A DNA stretch of 64,000 bases from an uncultured Bacteroidales bacterium (GTDB lineage: Bacteria; Bacteroidota; Bacteroidia; Bacteroidales; Bacteroidaceae). The DNA lies in assembly GCA_902778625.1 (NCBI GenBank), contig CACYYM010000001.1, positions 146,639 to 210,638 on the forward strand. The letters are read 5' to 3'. A program made the translations under genes and the position numbers. Shown piece after piece: positions 1 to 9,429 of this stretch (its first letter is position 1; every line of letters begins with the position of its first letter). The notes beneath the pieces are model-generated. The model saw only the letters and a program-made list of their open reading frames with translations, did no database searches and was not told where the DNA came from.

Positions 1-1601
1 AGGTAATAGAACAGCGTGCCTTCGCGGATTTCCACGCCAGAGAGGTAGGGATAGTTCGTCGGAATGGCTCTGACGTTTGTCGCGCCATAGGGATAATAGG
101 CGCGCGTTTGGCGGATGTCGTTGTTCATCATCTCGGGCATCGTGCAACAAGCGTCGAAGCGAATGCGTTGGCTTGACATCGTGTTGCTGACGTTCTCGGT
201 GCAGACAAGCAGCTGCTCGATGGGATAGACAACAGCGTTGGCAATGCTGCTTGGGTCTGTGCCGGCTTCGGTGCTGGTGAGCACTCGGATGCCTTCGTTC
301 TCGTTGGGCGTCGTACTGGAGCCCTTGATGCGTGGGAACTGTCCGCTTTCGTGATAGTCGTTAATGTTTTGCTGATAAACGCCGAACTGTCCTCGGCCGT
401 TCCTCAGGACAGGGAAACGATTGAGGTATATGCCGTTCGACTCGAGGCTCTCGTAGGTCTTGAGCATTCGTGGCAAGCCCATTGTCTGGTAGTAGTCCAT
501 GATGGGAATGGTGGGAACCTTGGAGGACGAGTAGTTATAGCCCGTTTCGTTGTAATGGATGACGAGCTTCTCCCTGCCGATGCGCTGCGGCAGGATGTGA
601 TACGTGACGAACTGATTGAGATAGTTCAGCTCGTTCCTGTAGTCCTCGTCATAGACAGTTCCCGGCACATAATCGAAGAGTCCGGAGTTCTGAAGATAGG
701 CACACACATCTTCGACTGTAATGTCCTCGACGGCTTTGCTGAGCGTTTCTTCCCAGAAGTGGTCGGTCTCGGCAAACAGCGTGAAGCCAAAGAAACGATG
801 CTGTGGGATGGTGCCAACCTGACCGACGGAGGTGTGGCTCGGAAGGTCCTTCACCTGTCGGGTTTGATAGAGGCGTTCCCAAGTCTCGTCGCGATAAGCA
901 TTGAGCGTATCCACCATGCCACAAGCCAGCAAGAGCTTCGACATCACACAGTACCCGCTGCCCGGCTTTTTCGACCATTGGCGCATGAAGTCGCCTAAGC
1001 GTCCGTCGCTCGGTGCAACGACGTTTTCCACCTGATGCACATAGCCATTTGAAAGCACGATGCCTCGGTTCTTCTTCGATACGGTAGCGATGCCGTCGAT
1101 GCTGATGCTGTCGAGATCAGTCGTTCCATAGAAGACGCGAAGTTTGCGGTTGTTCATGTTTGCCAACCCGAACTCGTGCTCGTGAGCAGGGAAATCGGAG
1201 ATGTCGTAAGCCGGCTGGTCGCCGCTGTCGAGAATGCTGTTAAAGACGATGACTTTCCTAATGCTGTCCAGCGTGCTCTCGTCGGGGAAGCCGTCCCAAG
1301 TGGGTTCCGAGATGATGCCTTTGCGACAGAGAGAGTCGAGGTAGAGTTGGATAGCATCGTTCGTTGGCGCAAAGACGGTGTAGTGTCCGCGAGCCGACAG
1401 CAATTGCTTCATCGTGGTCTCTGTGTACGAACTGACTGGCATACTGCCGAGCAAGCGCACATACTCGCTGTAGTGGTCAAGCCCCGACAGATATTCTGTA
1501 ATGGTCTTGTTCGTGAAGACGTATCGCGCAGACGAGTCAATCTGCTCTGTGCAGCCCACCATAGCAAGCAACAAGGCGGCTGCCATCAATAGTTTTTTCA
1601 T
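1..1601 (-). CDS. Fasciclin (FAS1) domain lipoprotein, 3' end outside window
   Basis: Reading from the ATG at 1599-1601, 533 codons are open to the window edge, so the C-terminus is missing. The first residues form a lipoprotein signal with a lipobox ending G16-C17 (L-A-M-V-G-C), so the protein is probably anchored in the cell envelope. The stretch YTVFAPTNDAI at about residues 70-80 is the typical first motif of a FAS1 adhesion fold, and a second FAS1-like unit seems to follow around residues 240-400. Such two-domain fasciclin lipoproteins are known in Bacteroidetes, often near SusC/SusD pairs; any such partner would lie to the left of the window. A TATTTTTG promoter element lies 69 bases upstream. 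The family and lipidation are well supported; the ligand is unknown. Confidence 0.82.
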   Translation of the reverse strand, partial: MKKLLMAAALLLAMVGCTEQIDSSARYVFTNKTITEYLSGLDHYSEYVRLLGSMPVSSYTETTMKQLLSARGHYTVFAPTNDAIQLYLDSLCRKGIISEPTWDGFPDESTLDSIRKVIVFNSILDSGDQPAYDISDFPAHEHEFGLANMNNRKLRVFYGTTDLDSISIDGIATVSKKNRGIVLSNGYVHQVENVVAPSDGRLGDFMRQWSKKPGSGYCVMSKLLLACGMVDTLNAYRDETWERLYQTRQVKDLPSHTSVGQVGTIPQHRFFGFTLFAETDHFWEETLSKAVEDITVEDVCAYLQNSGLFDYVPGTVYDEDYRNELNYLNQFVTYHILPQRIGREKLVIHYNETGYNYSSSKVPTIPIMDYYQTMGLPRMLKTYESLESNGIYLNRFPVLRNGRGQFGVYQQNINDYHESGQFPRIKGSSTTPNENEGIRVLTSTEAGTDPSSIANAVVYPIEQLLVCTENVSNTMSSQRIRFDACCTMPEMMNNDIRQTRAYYPYGATNVRAIPTNYPYLSGVEIREGTLFYY

Positions 1602-1669
1602 TCGTTAAGGATAAAGTGCAAGGCTTCTCTGAGCCGGTCTTGCAAGTTAATAAGTTGATAGTTTCCGTG

Positions 1670-1677
1670 CAAAAATA
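1670..1677 (-). promoter_or_regulatory. -7 promoter element (TATTTTTG) for the fasciclin gene
   Basis: On the minus strand this reads TATTTTTG, a match to the Bacteroidetes -7 consensus TAnnTTTG. It lies about 69 bases before the fasciclin start. No convincing -33 TTTG is visible. Confidence 0.5.
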
Positions 1678-1799
1678 CGATTTTTTTCAATACGATGTAT
1701 GGTTTTACCTTATTTATTATATAACAACCCCTCATTTTTTATCCGACGTCGTATTATTTGATATGCAGCGTCAACGTGTTCCGAAGCATAGATTTCTCA

Positions 1800-1903
1800 A
1801 CGCCGCTCACGGGGTTCGTTATAGATTCATGTATGTATAATTATAGATACATGTATGTATAATTGTAGATACATGTATGTATAATGAACATAGCATGCTG
1901 AGT
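1800..1903. repeat. Composite 22-bp phased palindrome array, copy 1 (A-B-B-B-A)
   Basis: Five palindrome units are centred at 1807.5 (CCGC..CGGG type), 1829.5, 1851.5, 1873.5 (CATGTATG type) and 1895.5 (AGCATGCT). All centre-to-centre distances are exactly 22 bp. Half-way between the first two B units is a further palindrome, TATAATTATA (1836-1845). The array lies in the 478-base gap between two divergent genes; apart from the two promoters I see nothing else in that gap. Confidence 0.85.
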
Positions 1904-2066
1904 TCTGCAATACGATGTGAGGTGTAGGGCAACACCGGGTGTCGCAACCGCTAAAACCCTGAACTGCAAAGGAAAATCAGACGCAATACGAAGGCAAGAA
2001 ATCAATTTTTCTTTTACCATCTTCTAATTTTCAACTTTCTATTCTCTATTTTCAATTTTATTTTCG

Positions 2067-2074
2067 TAACTTTG
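2067..2074 (+). promoter_or_regulatory. -7 promoter element (TAACTTTG), leaderless arrangement
   Basis: TAACTTTG matches TAnnTTTG. It ends only five bases before the ATG at 2080, so the expected transcription start falls on or next to the start codon of the glycosyltransferase operon. Confidence 0.6.
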
Positions 2075-2079
2075 CAGGC

Positions 2080-3102
2080 ATGAAACCGTATCTTGTCGAT
2101 ATTCCGGTCCTGATTCTGTTCTTCAACAGGCCTCAACAACTGGGACAGGTCTTCGAGCAGGTCAAGAAGGCCCGCCCATCAAGGCTCTTCCTCTATCAGG
2201 ACGGCCCCCGAAGCGAAGCCGATCTGCCCGGAATCATGGCTTGTCGCGAGGTCGTGGGGCAAATCGACTGGGACTGTCAGGTCGAGACGCTCTTCCAGGA
2301 GAAGAACTTCGGCTGCGACCCCTCGGAATTCATCTCGCAGAAATGGGCGTTCAGCCACGTCGAGAAGTGTGTTGTGCTCGAGGACGACGACGTCCCCAGC
2401 GTCAGTTTCTTCGCTTTCTGCAAGGAGATGCTCGACCGCTATGAACACGACGAACGCATCACGATGATCAGCGGTTTCAACGTCGAAGAACAGACTGAGG
2501 ACGTGGAAAGCGACTACTTCTTCACCACGAACTTCAGCATCTGGGGTTGGGCCTCGTGGCGACGCGTCGTTGACCAGTGGGACGAGCATTACACATGGCT
2601 CGACAACCCGACCCAGGTGCGCCAACTTGAGGAACTCATCAAAGAGCGCGGTTATCGCGACGACTTCCTGCCGATGTGCCGAAAGCACCGCGAACAAAAC
2701 AAGGCGTTCTACGAGACCATCTTCTGGTCGCACCTCCTGCTCTCGAACGGCCTCGCAATCGTGCCTCGAAAGAACATGATCAACAATCTCGGAGCAACGG
2801 CAGACAGCACACACTTCGGCGGCTCGCTCAAGACAATGCCCCGCGGTTACCGACGCATCTTTACGATGAAACGGTTCGAAATGGACGAGGGTCACGAGCT
2901 CACTCATCCACCCTTCATCGTCGAACACGTAGCCTACCGACATCGCGCTTACCGCATCATGGGTTGGATGTGTCCGATGACAAAAATTGCCCGTTCCATC
3001 GAAGAATTTGCCCTTAATCTGCGCTACGGCAACTTCGCCTACATTCTCAAATCCATACGCAACAGAGTCAATAAATGGCTGGGAAAGGAGGCTTACCGAT
3101 GA
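2080..3102 (+). CDS. Glycosyltransferase, GT-A fold, HlpA-like
   Basis: A 340-residue cytoplasmic or membrane-associated glycosyltransferase. The N-terminus IPVLILFFNRPQQL followed by LFLYQDGPRSE (about residues 8-50) is the nucleotide-sugar binding start seen in GT2-like proteins often annotated as hemolytic protein HlpA-like. VLEDDDVPS at about residues 105-113 carries the acidic DxD-type metal motif. There is no signal peptide. Its TGA overlaps the next ATG (ATGA), so it is translationally coupled to a GT4 enzyme, and a GT2 enzyme follows. The three probably act on one surface glycan, lipopolysaccharide or capsule; donor and acceptor cannot be read from sequence. Confidence 0.85.
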   Translation: MKPYLVDIPVLILFFNRPQQLGQVFEQVKKARPSRLFLYQDGPRSEADLPGIMACREVVGQIDWDCQVETLFQEKNFGCDPSEFISQKWAFSHVEKCVVLEDDDVPSVSFFAFCKEMLDRYEHDERITMISGFNVEEQTEDVESDYFFTTNFSIWGWASWRRVVDQWDEHYTWLDNPTQVRQLEELIKERGYRDDFLPMCRKHREQNKAFYETIFWSHLLLSNGLAIVPRKNMINNLGATADSTHFGGSLKTMPRGYRRIFTMKRFEMDEGHELTHPPFIVEHVAYRHRAYRIMGWMCPMTKIARSIEEFALNLRYGNFAYILKSIRNRVNKWLGKEAYR

Positions 3103-4274
3103 AGGTATTGCTCATTAGTACCTGCGAAAGCAGCGGCGGCGGCGCGATAGCTGCACGTCGTCTCATGGAAGCACTCAACAAGAACGGCGTCGAGGCAAAG
3201 CTCATGGTGCGCGACAAGCAGTCGGACGACCCTCGAGTCGTGAAGGTGGGAGGCTGGCTGCCAAAGCTTCTGGAACGCCTCTCCATCCTGCCTCATTGCG
3301 GATTCCGCCGCTCACGGCTTTGGCAAGCAGACATCGCAAACTTCGGCATCAGCATTACACGCACGAAAGAGTTCCAAGAAGCCAATGTCATACACCTCCA
3401 TTGGGTCAACCAAGGTATGCTTTCTCTCGATGAAATGGGCAAAATCATGAGCAGCGGGAAGCGAATCGTCTGGACGTTGCACGACGAATGGCCCTATCTG
3501 GGCGTGTGTCATTATCGAGGCGAATGCAAGCAGGAGAAATGCCAGAAATGTCATATCATGAGCGGCATCACACCTTATTACGTTTATATGCGCAAACGTG
3601 CGATGTACGAACGTTGGCATCCGGCCTTCGTGGGTTGTAGCCGATGGATTACAAACGAGGCGCAGAAGGCTTTGCCATCGGAATGGGTGACGCACGTCAA
3701 CAACTGCATCCCTTCAGAAAAGTACCATTCCATCGATAAAAAAGAGGCTCGCGAGGCGCTCGGCTTGCCAAAAGACAAACGCCTGGTTCTCTTCTGCAGC
3801 CAGAAGGTAACGGACGAACGGAAGGGCATAAAGTACCTCATCGAAGCCTTACAACTGCTCAAGGAAGACGACCTCAGCCTCATCATCGTGGGAAAAGACT
3901 CAGAGAAGTTGCCGCTGCCTGAGAGCATTGAAGCCTTCCGCTTTGGCTCTGTCAGCGAACAGAAGATGCCTCTGCTCTACAACGCAGCCGACGCCTTTGT
4001 CACACCAAGCCTGCAGGACAACCTGCCCAACACAATTGCCGAGGCGATGAGTTGCGGCACACCCTGCATCGGCTTCAACATCGGCGGCATTCCCGAGATG
4101 ATCGACCACACGAAGAATGGCTATGTAGCTCGCTACCAAGACGCTGCCGACCTCGCCGAAGGCATCCGCTTCGTGCTCAGTCACGACCTCTGCGCTGCCG
4201 CACGCAGCAAGGCCTCCGTCGCCTACAACGAAACTGAAGTGGCAGAACTGTACACTGAAATCTACGAAGGATAG
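3099..4274 (+). CDS. Glycosyltransferase family 4
   Basis: A 391-residue GT-B fold enzyme. I chose the ATG at 3099 because it gives an ATGA overlap with the preceding gene and begins directly with the first beta strand (MKVLLISTCESSGGGA); an in-frame ATG at 3075 would add eight residues. The C-terminal half shows the GT4 signature: a KGIKYLIEAL segment near residues 245-255 and GTPCIGFNIGGIPEMI near residue 325, where the glutamate of the E-x7-E type motif binds the donor sugar nucleotide. It is retaining by family. It probably shares an acceptor glycan with its two glycosyltransferase neighbours. Confidence 0.88.
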   Translation: MKVLLISTCESSGGGAIAARRLMEALNKNGVEAKLMVRDKQSDDPRVVKVGGWLPKLLERLSILPHCGFRRSRLWQADIANFGISITRTKEFQEANVIHLHWVNQGMLSLDEMGKIMSSGKRIVWTLHDEWPYLGVCHYRGECKQEKCQKCHIMSGITPYYVYMRKRAMYERWHPAFVGCSRWITNEAQKALPSEWVTHVNNCIPSEKYHSIDKKEAREALGLPKDKRLVLFCSQKVTDERKGIKYLIEALQLLKEDDLSLIIVGKDSEKLPLPESIEAFRFGSVSEQKMPLLYNAADAFVTPSLQDNLPNTIAEAMSCGTPCIGFNIGGIPEMIDHTKNGYVARYQDAADLAEGIRFVLSHDLCAAARSKASVAYNETEVAELYTEIYEG

Positions 4275-4275
4275 C

Positions 4276-5055
4276 ATGAAACCTCTCATCACCATAGCAA
4301 CCGTTACCTACAACGCCGAAGCAACACTCGAAAGGACACTCAAGAGCGTTGCCGAGCAGGACTATCCACGCATCGAACACCTCATCATCGACGGCTGCTC
4401 GAAAGACCACACACTCTCGCTTGTGCAACGTTACGTCGAGGAAAACCAAGCACGGCACAACATACGACTCGTCTGCGAACCCGACAGCGGTCTCTACGAC
4501 GCAATGAACAAGGCAATACAGGGTGCCACAGGCGACTACATCGTCTTCCTCAATGCCGGAGACTGCCTGCACGAAGCGACCACCATCTCTGCGATTGCAA
4601 AGCAGACGCAATGGGTGAAGGGAGAACATCGGCATCCTGCCATCCTCTACGGCGACACGCATATCGTCGATAACGACGGCAACTTCATCCGACGCCGCCG
4701 GCTCACACCACCGGAAAAGCTTACGCCTAACAGCTTCCACAACGGCATGCTCGTCTGCCACCAGTCGTTCTATGTCAGGACCGACCTTGCGAAGCAGGAA
4801 CCCTACGACCTCCAGTATCGCTTCTCCGGCGACTTCGACTGGTGCATCCGCCTTATCCGTCGTGCCACAAAGCGTCGCTACAGAATCGTCAACACACACC
4901 TCGTCCTCACAGATTACCTTAGCGAAGGCATGACGACGCTCAATCATCAGGCATCGCTGAAGGAGCGCTTTCGCATCATGGTGCACTACTACGGCTGGCT
5001 TCCCACTGTCATACGGCACTTTTGGTTCATCATCCGAGCCATCATCAAACGCTAA
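4276..5055 (+). CDS. Glycosyltransferase family 2 (WcaA/WcaE-like)
   Basis: A 259-residue inverting GT2 enzyme. The start [23 protein letters not shown] is the canonical nucleotide-binding loop, [11 protein letters not shown] near residue 78 is characteristic of the WcaE/PglH-like branch, and LNAGDCL near residue 97 supplies the metal-binding acid. It begins one base after the GT4 stop and so belongs to the same operon. The C-terminal [11 protein letters not shown] is basic and hydrophobic and may touch the membrane. The specificity is unknown. Confidence 0.88.
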   Translation: MKPLITIATVTYNAEATLERTLKSVAEQDYPRIEHLIIDGCSKDHTLSLVQRYVEENQARHNIRLVCEPDSGLYDAMNKAIQGATGDYIVFLNAGDCLHEATTISAIAKQTQWVKGEHRHPAILYGDTHIVDNDGNFIRRRRLTPPEKLTPNSFHNGMLVCHQSFYVRTDLAKQEPYDLQYRFSGDFDWCIRLIRRATKRRYRIVNTHLVLTDYLSEGMTTLNHQASLKERFRIMVHYYGWLPTVIRHFWFIIRAIIKR

Positions 5056-5669
5056 AGAACTTGCTCCTGCCCTTCTATCATAAAGACGTCATTGAGGCCG
5101 GCTGCGACGAAGCAGGGCGCGGTTGTCTTGCCGGCCCGGTCTATGCGGCAGCGGTCATCTTGCCGAAAGATTTCCAGAGCGACATGCTGAACGACTCTAA
5201 GCAGCTCAGCGAGAAGAAACGCTATGCGCTACGTGAAGTCATCGAGCGAGAAGCAATAGCGTGGGCAGTGGGCATCGTGAGTAACGAAGAGATTGATCGC
5301 ATCAACATTCTCCGTGCCAGCATTCTCGCCATGCACCGTGCCCTCGACGGGCTCAAGGTGCGACCAGAAGAGATTATCGTCGATGGCAATCGCTTCAAGC
5401 CGTACAACGACCTGCCCTACACGACCATCGTCAAGGGCGACGGCAAATACATGAGCATCGCCGCGGCAAGTATCTTGGCGAAGACTTACAGAGACGACTG
5501 CATGAAACGCCTCAACGACGAGTTCCCGGCCTACCATTGGGATAGCAACAAGGGATATCCGGCACCAGCGCATCGGCAAGCTATCCGCGAGCACGGCACA
5601 ACACCCTACCACCGCTTGACCTTCAACCTACTCGGCTCGCCACAACTGGAATTCGACTTCACGACATAA
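5022..5669 (+). CDS. rnhB: Ribonuclease HII
   Basis: It cleaves RNA in RNA-DNA hybrids and single ribonucleotides in DNA. The motif [21 protein letters not shown] contains the first catalytic pair Asp-Glu; [18 protein letters not shown] and a C-terminal [11 protein letters not shown] complete the family pattern. Length (about 200 residues from the conserved part) is normal. The start is uncertain. The ATG at 5022 overlaps the upstream glycosyltransferase by 34 bases and adds residues not usual in the family, while a TTG at 5061, six bases after that stop, gives the expected MLLPFYHKD beginning. The longest frame is given here. Confidence 0.93.
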   Translation: MVHHPSHHQTLKNLLLPFYHKDVIEAGCDEAGRGCLAGPVYAAAVILPKDFQSDMLNDSKQLSEKKRYALREVIEREAIAWAVGIVSNEEIDRINILRASILAMHRALDGLKVRPEEIIVDGNRFKPYNDLPYTTIVKGDGKYMSIAAASILAKTYRDDCMKRLNDEFPAYHWDSNKGYPAPAHRQAIREHGTTPYHRLTFNLLGSPQLEFDFTT

Positions 5670-5711
5670 CCTATTTCGCCCACCAGACCCATTAACCCAA
5701 TATATAAAAAT

Positions 5712-8339
5712 ATGAAACGGCAACTATTCCATTTCCTTTTCGTGCTGCTGGCCATCTTTGCGGTGCAAGCCCAAGAGCTTACCGTCTGCACCTACAACGT
5801 CAGATACAAGAACGGCGACGACACAGATGCCGGCAACGGTTGGAACACGAGGCGCACCTACCTCATCAACCTCGTCAACTTCCAGCAGCCTGACCTGCTG
5901 GGTGTACAGGAAGCACTGCCGGCACAAATGACCGACCTGAAGAACGGACTGACCGACTACGGCACAATCGGCGTCGGACGCAACGACGGAGCCAACAGCG
6001 GCGAATACTCTGCAATCTTCTACAGGAAAGAGCGCATGGTGCTTATCGACCACGGCGACTTCTGGCTGAGCGATACGCCCTACAAACCTTCGAAGGGCTT
6101 CCCAAGCCAAGGCGGCGGCACTTCCTACTACCGCATCTGCACGTGGGGCAAGTTCTACGACAAGGCGACGGGCGTCACTCTCTTCCATTTCAACACCCAC
6201 ATGGACCTCGACGAGACGAACCGCCAGCAATCTTTCTACCTCATCAAGCAAAAAATTCAAGAACTCGCAAGCACGACTGCTCCCGTCATCATCTCCGGCG
6301 ACTACAATGCCGTGCAGACTGGCGACGCCTACAAGCTGTTCCTTAACTCCGGCTTTCTCATCGACAGCTTTGAAAAAGCGAAGCAGAAGTTCATGACGAA
6401 CGGCACATGCCCTGGCTTCAACTCGGAGAGCTACAGCACCGTATCGGGGCAGTTGCGACGCATCGACCACATCTTTGTCACGAAGAACGCCTTCAACGTC
6501 AACCACTACGCCGTACTTAACCCATGCTACTATTCAACATCGGGCACGGCGAGTTACCACTTGAGAGCTTACTCTGACCATAGTCCCGTGCTAGCCAAGC
6601 TGGCATATAAGGACGCGGTGCCCAGGACCGAGCTCCCCACGACCAAGCCGCCCATTGTTGACGGCGTGTATCAGATCTCGACGCCCGAGGAGCTGCAAAC
6701 CTTCTCGTTCATCGTCAACGGTGTCGCTGGCTTCACGCAGAATCAGGCAGCGAAAGCAGTCCTGCTGGGCAACATCGACATGACAGGCATGCCGAGCTGG
6801 CTGCCCATCGGAACGAGCAGCAAGCCCTTCACCGGCACTTTCGACGGACAGGGCTACAGCATCGAGAACATTGCCATCAAGACGAGCAAGTCCTGCTCTG
6901 GCTTTGTCGGCTATGCAACGGGCGCCACAATAAAGAACTTCTCCATCAGCGGCAAACTGACCGTCTCTGAGGGCTACACCGATCACGGTGTCGTGGGTTA
7001 TTCCAATGGCTCAACGATATCGGACGTGCACTCGTCGCTGGACATCACTGCCACCAAGTCAAACAACGACACGCAGCACATCGGCGGCGTAGTCGGCTCG
7101 ATGTTCAACACCTCTGTCGTCACGAGATGTTCTTACGCAGGTAAGCTGACCGACGCTGGCACAAACACCGTGGGCGGCATCGTCGGCTACGCTGACGGCA
7201 CCTACAACAGCATAACCTACTGTCTCAACTACGGAACGGTTAAGTCTACGGGTTCCGAGACGAACATCGGCGGTATCCTGGGCTACGTGAACCACACAGG
7301 TTTCCGGATGTCGTACTGCGCCAACGTGGGCACCGTGACTGGCTCTGCCACACATGGCGGACAGATTATCGGTCGCCAGCTAAAGGCGATGACAACACCT
7401 CCCACCAGCCTCTATTACTTGAGCGGAGCAACGCAGGAAGCTTTCGGCAGCAACACAAACGCAGCTTCCGCCACCGGCGCAACGGCCGTAACGGAGGAAG
7501 ACGTCGTGAGCGGCAAGCTTACTTTCCTGCTCAACGATTGCCAGAGCGAAGGCTCGCTCAGCTTCTATCAGAACATCGACGAGGGCGAGCAGACCGATCC
7601 CTACCCCGTTCTCTATCCTGGCCACAAGGTTGTATGGCAGGGTCAGCTGGGCGAGCAACTGTCGCCTGAGGACGAGACGGACTATAACTTCTACGTCAAC
7701 GAAGGCGGACGCCTGCCGAACCTCGGCCTGGTCAATGCATTCTCTACACCCGTTACCTTCACTGCCGACCACGCAAGCTATTCTTGCGAACAGGCGAACA
7801 CATGGGGAAGAGCTTATCTGCCCTTCGCTGTCGCTTCGACCGACAACGTGCAGTTCTACGAAGTTGTTCCCGAGCTGTCGGGCGGTTCCGTGCTTGCCAT
7901 CGCTCCGTGCGACTCGCTGCAGGCATACACGCCAGGCTTCTACAGCCTCGCGGACGGCTCTGTCTTCGAGGTGAGCGCAGTGGACGCCCCCATCGCTGTG
8001 CCGCCCACATCCAACTACACCCTGAACCAGCTCATCTTCATCGGAATGCTCAGAAGCGGCACCCCCACAGGCAGTCTCTATGAGCTGAACGGCGACACCT
8101 TCCACCTCCAGGAGAGCATTCTGGTCAACCCCTTCGAATTCTACCTTGCTTATGACGGCGGCGACTGGCAGCAGGACATCACGCTCCTCGTGGTCGATGC
8201 TACTGGAATCAAAGAGCTTGGAGACCTTTCCGGCCTCAAGGACTCCAACAGCGCCATCTACAATCTCGCAGGTCAGCGCATCGGGAAATCCCAGAAGGGC
8301 ATCTACATTATTAACGGCAAAAAGTACATAAAGAAATGA
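5712..8339 (+). CDS. Secreted endonuclease/exonuclease/phosphatase protein with GLUG-like repeats
   Basis: An 875-residue secreted protein with a signal peptide ending about AVQAQ (residues 1-21). Residues 22-298 form an EEP domain (DNase I/sphingomyelinase fold) with its metal and catalytic residues present: N29, E67 (VQEA), H163 (NTHMD), D197/N199 (GDYN), D252-H253 (RIDHIFV) and D289-H290 (SDHSP). Residues about 320-600 hold a block of beta-helix repeats starting with FTGTFDGQGYSI and repeated GGxVG motifs, as in GLUG/M26-associated proteins. The end NLAGQRIG...KGIYIINGKK recurs in the 1618-residue protein two genes on and may be an export or anchoring tail. The substrate may be nucleic acid, phospholipid or a phosphoester; sequence does not decide. 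The next gene overlaps by 4 bases. Confidence 0.85.
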   Translation: MKRQLFHFLFVLLAIFAVQAQELTVCTYNVRYKNGDDTDAGNGWNTRRTYLINLVNFQQPDLLGVQEALPAQMTDLKNGLTDYGTIGVGRNDGANSGEYSAIFYRKERMVLIDHGDFWLSDTPYKPSKGFPSQGGGTSYYRICTWGKFYDKATGVTLFHFNTHMDLDETNRQQSFYLIKQKIQELASTTAPVIISGDYNAVQTGDAYKLFLNSGFLIDSFEKAKQKFMTNGTCPGFNSESYSTVSGQLRRIDHIFVTKNAFNVNHYAVLNPCYYSTSGTASYHLRAYSDHSPVLAKLAYKDAVPRTELPTTKPPIVDGVYQISTPEELQTFSFIVNGVAGFTQNQAAKAVLLGNIDMTGMPSWLPIGTSSKPFTGTFDGQGYSIENIAIKTSKSCSGFVGYATGATIKNFSISGKLTVSEGYTDHGVVGYSNGSTISDVHSSLDITATKSNNDTQHIGGVVGSMFNTSVVTRCSYAGKLTDAGTNTVGGIVGYADGTYNSITYCLNYGTVKSTGSETNIGGILGYVNHTGFRMSYCANVGTVTGSATHGGQIIGRQLKAMTTPPTSLYYLSGATQEAFGSNTNAASATGATAVTEEDVVSGKLTFLLNDCQSEGSLSFYQNIDEGEQTDPYPVLYPGHKVVWQGQLGEQLSPEDETDYNFYVNEGGRLPNLGLVNAFSTPVTFTADHASYSCEQANTWGRAYLPFAVASTDNVQFYEVVPELSGGSVLAIAPCDSLQAYTPGFYSLADGSVFEVSAVDAPIAVPPTSNYTLNQLIFIGMLRSGTPTGSLYELNGDTFHLQESILVNPFEFYLAYDGGDWQQDITLLVVDATGIKELGDLSGLKDSNSAIYNLAGQRIGKSQKGIYIINGKKYIKK

Positions 8340-9130
8340 AACGCTCAATAACATCCGTCATCATCATACTGATGGCCGCCTGTGCCTTTGCGCAGGACCT
8401 CTACATCGGCAGTTTCTACGTCACCACCACCGACGAGGAGAAGCTCTACGGCGACGGCAAGAACAGATGGACAACCCGCAAGAGCCACATCTGCAACATG
8501 TTCAAGTACGAGAAGCCCGACGTCCTGGGGCTGCAATCGGCAACCGAAAGCCAGCTCACCTCTATAAAGACGGGCATGAACTCAGGAATGACGGGCCTCG
8601 CTTCATACAACCTGGCTGGCGGCATCCTCTACAACAACACCTGCCAGCTCGACACATGCGGCACCATCGACGGACTGCCCGACAGCTGCACCTGCTCGTG
8701 GGCAAAACTCAGGAAGGAAGAGACAGACTTCTACGTCTTCAACATCTACTTCACACCCGACAGCGCACAGCAAGCGGTCAACCACCTTCGCACAAGCATC
8801 ACGGCAATGGAGCTCGGAAACGCGCCAATCTTTATCGTAGGTTACCTCGGCGTCAACGAGACAAAAACGGCCTACACGAGGATAACCGGCAGGTACCCAG
8901 ACAGCTACATCAAAGCGACATACAAGAGCGCGGAATACGGCACGGTGAACAACTTCGACCTCGAGAACAACCACGGGAGCAACCGCTACGACTTCGTCTT
9001 TGTCTCGAAAAACATCACCGTCAAGGCATACGGACAGCTGCAAAGCGCCTACTTCTCTTCCGATAGCGGCGCCTACACACGTCGCCTGCCTTCCACGCAC
9101 TTCCCCGTGATGGCAAAAGTGAAGATGTAG
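8336..9130 (+). CDS. Secreted EEP-fold protein lacking most catalytic residues
   Basis: A 264-residue protein with a signal peptide (MKRSITSVIIILMAACAFAQ), overlapping the preceding gene by ATGA. It aligns along its length with the EEP domain of that neighbour: PDVLGLQS versus PDLLGVQE, RYDFVFV versus RIDHIFV, STHFPVMAK versus SDHSPVLAK. The catalytic residues are replaced: Asn29 by Tyr, Glu67 by Ser, His163 by Tyr, the GDYN motif by GYLG, Asp289 by Thr. Only the last His (H245) and the Asp of RYDF remain. The frame is intact, so this is probably a maintained non-enzymatic paralogue (binding, inhibitor or partner) rather than a fresh pseudogene. The function is unknown. Confidence 0.8.
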   Translation: MKRSITSVIIILMAACAFAQDLYIGSFYVTTTDEEKLYGDGKNRWTTRKSHICNMFKYEKPDVLGLQSATESQLTSIKTGMNSGMTGLASYNLAGGILYNNTCQLDTCGTIDGLPDSCTCSWAKLRKEETDFYVFNIYFTPDSAQQAVNHLRTSITAMELGNAPIFIVGYLGVNETKTAYTRITGRYPDSYIKATYKSAEYGTVNNFDLENNHGSNRYDFVFVSKNITVKAYGQLQSAYFSSDSGAYTRRLPSTHFPVMAKVKM

Positions 9131-9165
9131 GCACTCAACAAAAAACAAGCGAACATTTGACAGGA

Positions 9166-9211
9166 AGTAAGCAAATTTGCGGATTTGCTTACTATCTGCT
9201 TTTATGCAGAT
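9166..9211. terminator. Two adjacent hairpins after the EEP operon
   Basis: A perfect 11-bp inverted repeat AGTAAGCAAAT/ATTTGCTTACT (9166-9176 with 9183-9193) is followed at once by ATCTGC/GCAGAT (9194-9199 with 9206-9211) around a T-rich loop. It lies 35 bases after the stop codon and is probably a terminator or 3' stabiliser, though a clean T tract is absent. Confidence 0.5.
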
Positions 9212-9429
9212 CACTCAGAATCGCTAGAAATGGCCTCGCCTATGGTTTGAGTCATTTTTTCGAAAAAACGCGCTTAAAACGCAAGCATTTTGCAACCCTT
9301 TGATTTACAGGCAGCATTTCCAATCTTCAACTTTCAGTCTTTAATCAAAAAACGCAGAATTGCCAACTCCACATTGCAAAATCGACCCATTTCACCGCCA
9401 AAAACGCCATTTTCGGCTATAGAAAACAG

